From assembly GCA_003169695.1 (NCBI GenBank), contig PNAS01000013.1:186514-250513 (forward strand): 64,000 nucleotides of DNA, given 5' to 3'. Source of the DNA: Spartobacteria bacterium (GTDB lineage Bacteria > Verrucomicrobiota > Verrucomicrobiia > Chthoniobacterales > UBA10450). The position numbers and the translations under genes were made by a program. The notes below the pieces were generated by a model that was not told the DNA's origin, did not search any database, and worked only from the letters and a program-made list of their open reading frames with translations. Shown here one piece after another: positions 60,748 to 64,000 of the stretch; position 1 is the stretch's first letter; each line of letters starts with the position of its first letter.

Positions 60748-61908
60748 GTGAAAGGTTCCACTGCAGGAGGGACAAACAAGACCAAATCCATCGGTATCTT
60801 GGGCTTCGACGGTTTGACAGTCTTGGATCTAGCCGGTCCGATGGAGGCCCTGGCCGTGGCGCGGACGGATGTCGACCAGGAGAAAGCTCGAGCCTGCTAC
60901 GCCGTGAGCATCGTGGGTTTCAGCTCCAAGACCTTTGTGTCTGATTCAAAAGTTACTTTCACCGTAAAAGAAACCCTTCTAAAAGCTCCGCACCTTGACA
61001 CAGTTATCATTCCAGGGGGCGTGGGGATCCGGTCGGGGGAAACATTCCGAAAGGTCGCGGAGTGGCTCGCCACACGCGCCTGTTCCTTTAACCGCGTCGT
61101 TTCGATTTGTACCGGCATTTATCCTCTCGCGCAAAGTGGCTTACTCGACGGGCGAAGGGTCGCAACCCACTGGAGATTTGCGCAAGATGTGGCAAGGCGG
61201 TTTCCAAAAGTAAGGGTCGATCCAACCGCATCCTTCGTCAAAGATGGACTCTTTTATACCTGCGGCGGCGGAACGGCCGCGATCGAACTAACCTTAGCGC
61301 TAATCGAAGAAGATTACGGTTCACGAGTCGCTCTCTCAGTTGCGCGCGAATTCAGTATGCGCCTCCGACCTCTAGGAGATAACGAGAGTTCGATCGATCC
61401 TTCACAGTTCGACTGCGGACCTGCAGACCGACTGGCGGAACTCCCTGCGTGGATTGGCGCACATTTGGACCACAATCTTTCAGTAGAAGTGCTGGCCGAA
61501 AGAACCTGTGTGTGTTATCGCCATTTCACCCGTCTTTTTAAGCGCTTATTCAAAAGCACGCCAGGTGATTTTGTTGAAGCACTTAGGATTAGTGAAGCTC
61601 GGCGGCGTTTGCTCACGACCCACAATAGTATCGAGAGTGTTGCGGTCGCGGTTGGATTCACAAACCCAGATTCTTTCCGCCGTAGCTTTGAACGTCGTGT
61701 CGGTCTTAGCCCAGGCCTCTTTCGCAGAATGAGTCATAAAAGCAATCCGGCGGTCCCCGCCATTCCCTCCTACGTTAACCGCAAGGCCAACTCGTCTGAC
61801 AAGAAGACTGCTCGCATCACGGCTTTGCCGAATAGCTTGTCTCCGACGCGGAGATTCTCGCCTGTTAGCGCCGGCAATGCCTGCGTCGCTCGCTCTTCTA
61901 CCGATTGA
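60748..61908 (+). CDS. GlxA-family transcription regulator, paralogue 2
   Basis: GTG 60748 is chosen because GAGAGGAG precedes it and the DJ-1 domain begins 14 codons later (SIGILGFDGLTVLDLAGPME); the frame is open to 60568. The 386-residue product has the DJ-1-like domain with VVSICTGIYPLAQSGLLDGR RVATHW, then two AraC HTH motifs (LSVEVLAERTCVCYRHFTRL, NSIESVAVAVGFTNPDSFRR SFERR) and a 60-residue disordered basic tail that the first GlxA paralogue lacks. A truncated third copy of the C-terminal part is at 45784. Target unknown; the secreted NTF2-like gene follows. Confidence 0.9.
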   Translation: MKGSTAGGTNKTKSIGILGFDGLTVLDLAGPMEALAVARTDVDQEKARACYAVSIVGFSSKTFVSDSKVTFTVKETLLKAPHLDTVIIPGGVGIRSGETFRKVAEWLATRACSFNRVVSICTGIYPLAQSGLLDGRRVATHWRFAQDVARRFPKVRVDPTASFVKDGLFYTCGGGTAAIELTLALIEEDYGSRVALSVAREFSMRLRPLGDNESSIDPSQFDCGPADRLAELPAWIGAHLDHNLSVEVLAERTCVCYRHFTRLFKRLFKSTPGDFVEALRISEARRRLLTTHNSIESVAVAVGFTNPDSFRRSFERRVGLSPGLFRRMSHKSNPAVPAIPSYVNRKANSSDKKTARITALPNSLSPTRRFSPVSAGNACVARSSTD

Positions 61909-61985
61909 AGGCTCCTCCATTACGGCCTGTTTGGGTGCTTCGGTGGGAAAAGTGTCAGTTAGTCATGAAATAAACGGAGATTTAA

Positions 61986-62474
61986 ATGAGACAAGTTCTA
62001 ATTGGGATTGGCATCGTTGTTATAGTAATGTCGATTGTTTTTGCCCAAACCGACAACCATGCTGCAGCTCCAGGTGCATCTAAGAGTTTGGCGGACATAA
62101 GGCGCGCCATCGCCGAAGGGAACCAGAAATGGAGTGAAGGCTGGGGGAAAGGCGACGCGGCGATGGTTGCCGCCATCTTCGCTGACGACGGGGTCCAACT
62201 GTCGAGCGGGGGCAAAGTGTTCAAGGGCCCTCAGCAAATTTCCGATCACCAAAAAGCAGAAATGCAGAGCGCCGATCCAGGCGTGAAAGTAAGCGTGACT
62301 ACCGCAACTGTATGGCTGGATGGCGATACGGCGTACGAGACCGGAAAGTATAAGTATGAATACGCAGAAAAAGGCAAGCCAGGGGTGGACGAGGGGCAGT
62401 ATGTCACGATCTGGAGGCATCAGAAGGACGGTTCATGGAAGCTATCCATGGATATGGGGGTGCCGCAGAAGTAA
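61986..62474 (+). CDS. Secreted SnoaL/NTF2-like (DUF4440-type) protein
   Basis: The 162-residue protein has a signal peptide (MRQVLIGIGIVVIVMSIVFA) and a single NTF2-like domain: IRRAIAEGNQKWSEGWGKGD AAMVAAIFADDGVQLSSGG, KVFKGPQQISDH and VTIWRHQKDGSWKLSMDMG. The order helix, A-x-Y/F-A-D-D-G, G-x-x-I and W-x-W at the end is the SgcJ/DUF4440 pattern. Enzyme activity is not established for these proteins. It starts 77 bp after the GlxA paralogue, so joint regulation is possible. Confidence 0.88.
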   Translation: MRQVLIGIGIVVIVMSIVFAQTDNHAAAPGASKSLADIRRAIAEGNQKWSEGWGKGDAAMVAAIFADDGVQLSSGGKVFKGPQQISDHQKAEMQSADPGVKVSVTTATVWLDGDTAYETGKYKYEYAEKGKPGVDEGQYVTIWRHQKDGSWKLSMDMGVPQK

Positions 62475-62957
62475 TCATCATGAACGATCCCCACGGAACG
62501 TCTAAACGCTTTTCAGATCCCCAACGCCGTTTTTACGAGGAAAGTGGTCACGTTTGGACATCCAGCAGCTAAAAACGATTCAAATGCTCCGCAAGGGTTT
62601 GGGGTGTGAAGCGTTTAAAACAGCCTGGAACGTTTTGCTGGCTGGCACTTCGACATTCTGTTATTCACAGCAATGGCATCATTGCTTGTGATATTTGGGA
62701 TGCCGCTTCGCGAGAGGATGACTTCGGCCGCGAAATGCGAGTCGGGCGCGCGCGTGTGCTGCCTGTGTTGCCAGCTCTTCCACTGCATGAAAATTGAAAT
62801 GTAACCCCGCTTCAATATCGCAATCAATTGAAATCAAACCCTACTGCTGTTGGATCTTCCCCTTTGCGGAAGCCGTCGTCCTCTCAATGGAAACATGCAT
62901 AGGAAGTGGTTGGGCTACGAAGTAGGAAGACATCGACGGAACTATTTTTACGATACC
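62475..62957. other. Decayed stretch before the propeller gene
   Basis: No gene. Near 62740-62827 the minus strand carries a remnant (DIEAGLHFNFHAVEELATQA) of the same family as the piece at 45465-45783, but here inverted. The rest shows nothing. Confidence 0.5.
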
Positions 62958-64000
62958 ATGAAGCGGATATGTATGGCAAAGGCACCCGAACAACTGGAGA
63001 TCGACGCAACCGGATACAATCTGGACAAGGGTCAAACGATCCGGCTCTGTTCTGCGGTTTGTGCTTTTCTTTATGTTGGATGGTGGATTGCCGCGACTGC
63101 CTCCGCCGCGGTCGGCGATCTTTACGTCTCGGACTTCAGCAATGGCCTAGTTTTGAAATTCGATGCCTCTGGGACACAAGGCACTTTTGCATCCGGTTTA
63201 ACTGGTCCCTTTGGGTTGGCCTTTGATCGCGGCGGAAACCTCTTTGTAGCGGATAAGAATACCAACTCAGTTTTCAAGTTCACACCTGCCGGCGCCAAGA
63301 GCACGTTCGCCTCCGGCTTAAACGTGCCAACGGCGCTCGCCTTTGACGCAGCGGGCAACCTGTTAGTCGCAAATTTTAGCGGTAACGCCATTCTCAAATT
63401 TGCTCCCGACGGCAGTAGGGTCACGTTTGCTTCGGGATTGAGCAATCCTTCAGGGCTGGCATTCGATGTCGCCGGAAATCTGTATGAGTCGGATTATGCG
63501 AGCGGCATGATTTTCAAGCTCACGCCAGCCGGCACGAAGACAATGTTCGCGTCTGGGCTTGGACATCCGGAGGAAATAGCTTTCGACTCGGGTGGGAATC
63601 TTTTTGTAAGTGAATTCAACACGGGCTCAATTTTTAAATTCGGACCCGGTGGTGCGAGGAGCATTTTCGCTTCAGGCCTTAGTGGTTCATGGGGCCTCGC
63701 GTTCAACTCGGCTGGCGATCTTTTTGAAGCTGATAGTACAAGCGGAATGGTTCTCAGGTTTACACCTCAAGGAAACAAAACAACTTTTGCGAGCGGCATC
63801 GGAGTGCCAACCTTTCTCGCTTTTGAGCCACCCACTGCAACACCAACACCTACACCTAGGCCGGCGACGCTGGGTAACATTTCGACACGACTACAAGTAG
63901 GGACCGGCGCCAGGGTGCTGATCGCCGGCTTCATTGTGCAAGGAAGCGCTCCGAAGAATGTGCTCATCCGAGCGGCGGGTCCTTCCCTGGCGAACTTCGG
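62958..64000 (+). CDS. Beta-propeller protein with VLIGGF-type domain, 3' end outside window
   Basis: The start may be ATG 62958 or 62973; the first places a hydrophobic segment (LCSAVCAFLYVGWWIAATAS AAVG) after a 30-residue basic leader, as an atypical signal peptide. Then follow seven repeats of about 36 residues with FASGL..P.GLAFD..GNLF..D (for example FASGLTGPFGLAFDRGGNLF), the layout of an NHL/SMP-30 propeller. After a Thr-Pro linker (TATPTPTPRP) the domain GNISTRLQVGTGARVLIAGF begins and runs off the window. Same architecture as the partial gene at the left edge. No catalytic function can be read. Confidence 0.88.
   Translation, partial: MKRICMAKAPEQLEIDATGYNLDKGQTIRLCSAVCAFLYVGWWIAATASAAVGDLYVSDFSNGLVLKFDASGTQGTFASGLTGPFGLAFDRGGNLFVADKNTNSVFKFTPAGAKSTFASGLNVPTALAFDAAGNLLVANFSGNAILKFAPDGSRVTFASGLSNPSGLAFDVAGNLYESDYASGMIFKLTPAGTKTMFASGLGHPEEIAFDSGGNLFVSEFNTGSIFKFGPGGARSIFASGLSGSWGLAFNSAGDLFEADSTSGMVLRFTPQGNKTTFASGIGVPTFLAFEPPTATPTPTPRPATLGNISTRLQVGTGARVLIAGFIVQGSAPKNVLIRAAGPSLANF

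Noticed and set aside
1..64000. CRISPR array, rRNA genes, restriction-modification or classical toxin-antitoxin loci
   Set aside because: No regularly spaced repeats, no rRNA-like sequence and no recognisable nuclease, methylase or toxin family was found.

Overview
The window reads like a chromosomal segment of a soil Verrucomicrobium (Chthoniobacter or Udaeobacter-like Spartobacteria). This is an inference from gene content: beta-propeller proteins with the ISTR...VLIGGF tail domain, extracellular HAF-repeat proteins, TolB-TPR proteins, and sigma factor/Ser-Thr kinase pairs. No rRNA gene and no intact tRNA gene is visible. Both window edges cut genes of the same propeller family.

Layout. 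(1) 1-3.3 kb: propeller protein end and a TPR protein. (2) 3.5-9.8 kb, minus strand: an integrated element with a frameshifted tyrosine integrase, a HTH/AlpA-like protein missed by length filters, an AEP-type primase, a P-loop helicase, a possible small-terminase-like protein and a FimB-like recombinase. (3) 10.1-13.9 kb: an integron-type gene cassette array of four attC sites without an adjacent integron integrase, flanked by two copies of a truncated HTH gene. (4) 14-22.5 kb, mostly minus: TolB-TPR protein, ECF sigma factor plus Ser/Thr kinase, HAF-repeat protein, set among tRNA fragments, short direct repeats and comM debris. (5) 22.6-44.8 kb, plus: a Crp/Fnr regulator followed by a dense carbon and redox metabolism cluster. 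It holds class I aldolase, HAD phosphatase, transketolase, RpiB, transaldolase-Pgi fusion, 6-phosphogluconate dehydrogenase, G6P dehydrogenase, polyphosphate glucokinase and SDR glucose dehydrogenase, then a cytochrome b/molybdopterin oxidoreductase, UDG-like protein, SdhB-type iron-sulfur protein, flavin reductase and a DoxX-NirK-like fusion. Two perfect TTGAT-N4-ATCAA boxes lie in duplicated DNA upstream of two of these genes. (6) 45-49 kb: decay zone with a tRNA-Gln-like fragment, an AraC tail, hydrolase pieces, an internally deleted permease and what looks like the scar of a TonB receptor gene. (7) 49-64 kb: TlpA-like thioredoxin, two GlxA/AraC regulators, a large TonB receptor, DoxX, a second ECF sigma/kinase pair, an NTF2-like protein and the next propeller gene.

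Working together: the 25.5-37.8 kb genes form a nearly unbroken run with stop/start overlaps. They cover glucose phosphorylation from polyphosphate, the oxidative pentose phosphate pathway and its return to glycolysis. Pgl (lactonase) and Rpe are not present here. The Crp/Fnr protein carries the E-x-x-S-R residues expected for a TTGAT half-site and probably controls at least the genes behind the two boxes. The two sigma-kinase pairs look like separate signalling modules. The many tRNA fragments, direct repeats and truncated genes show repeated insertion and deletion in the parts of the window outside the metabolic cluster.
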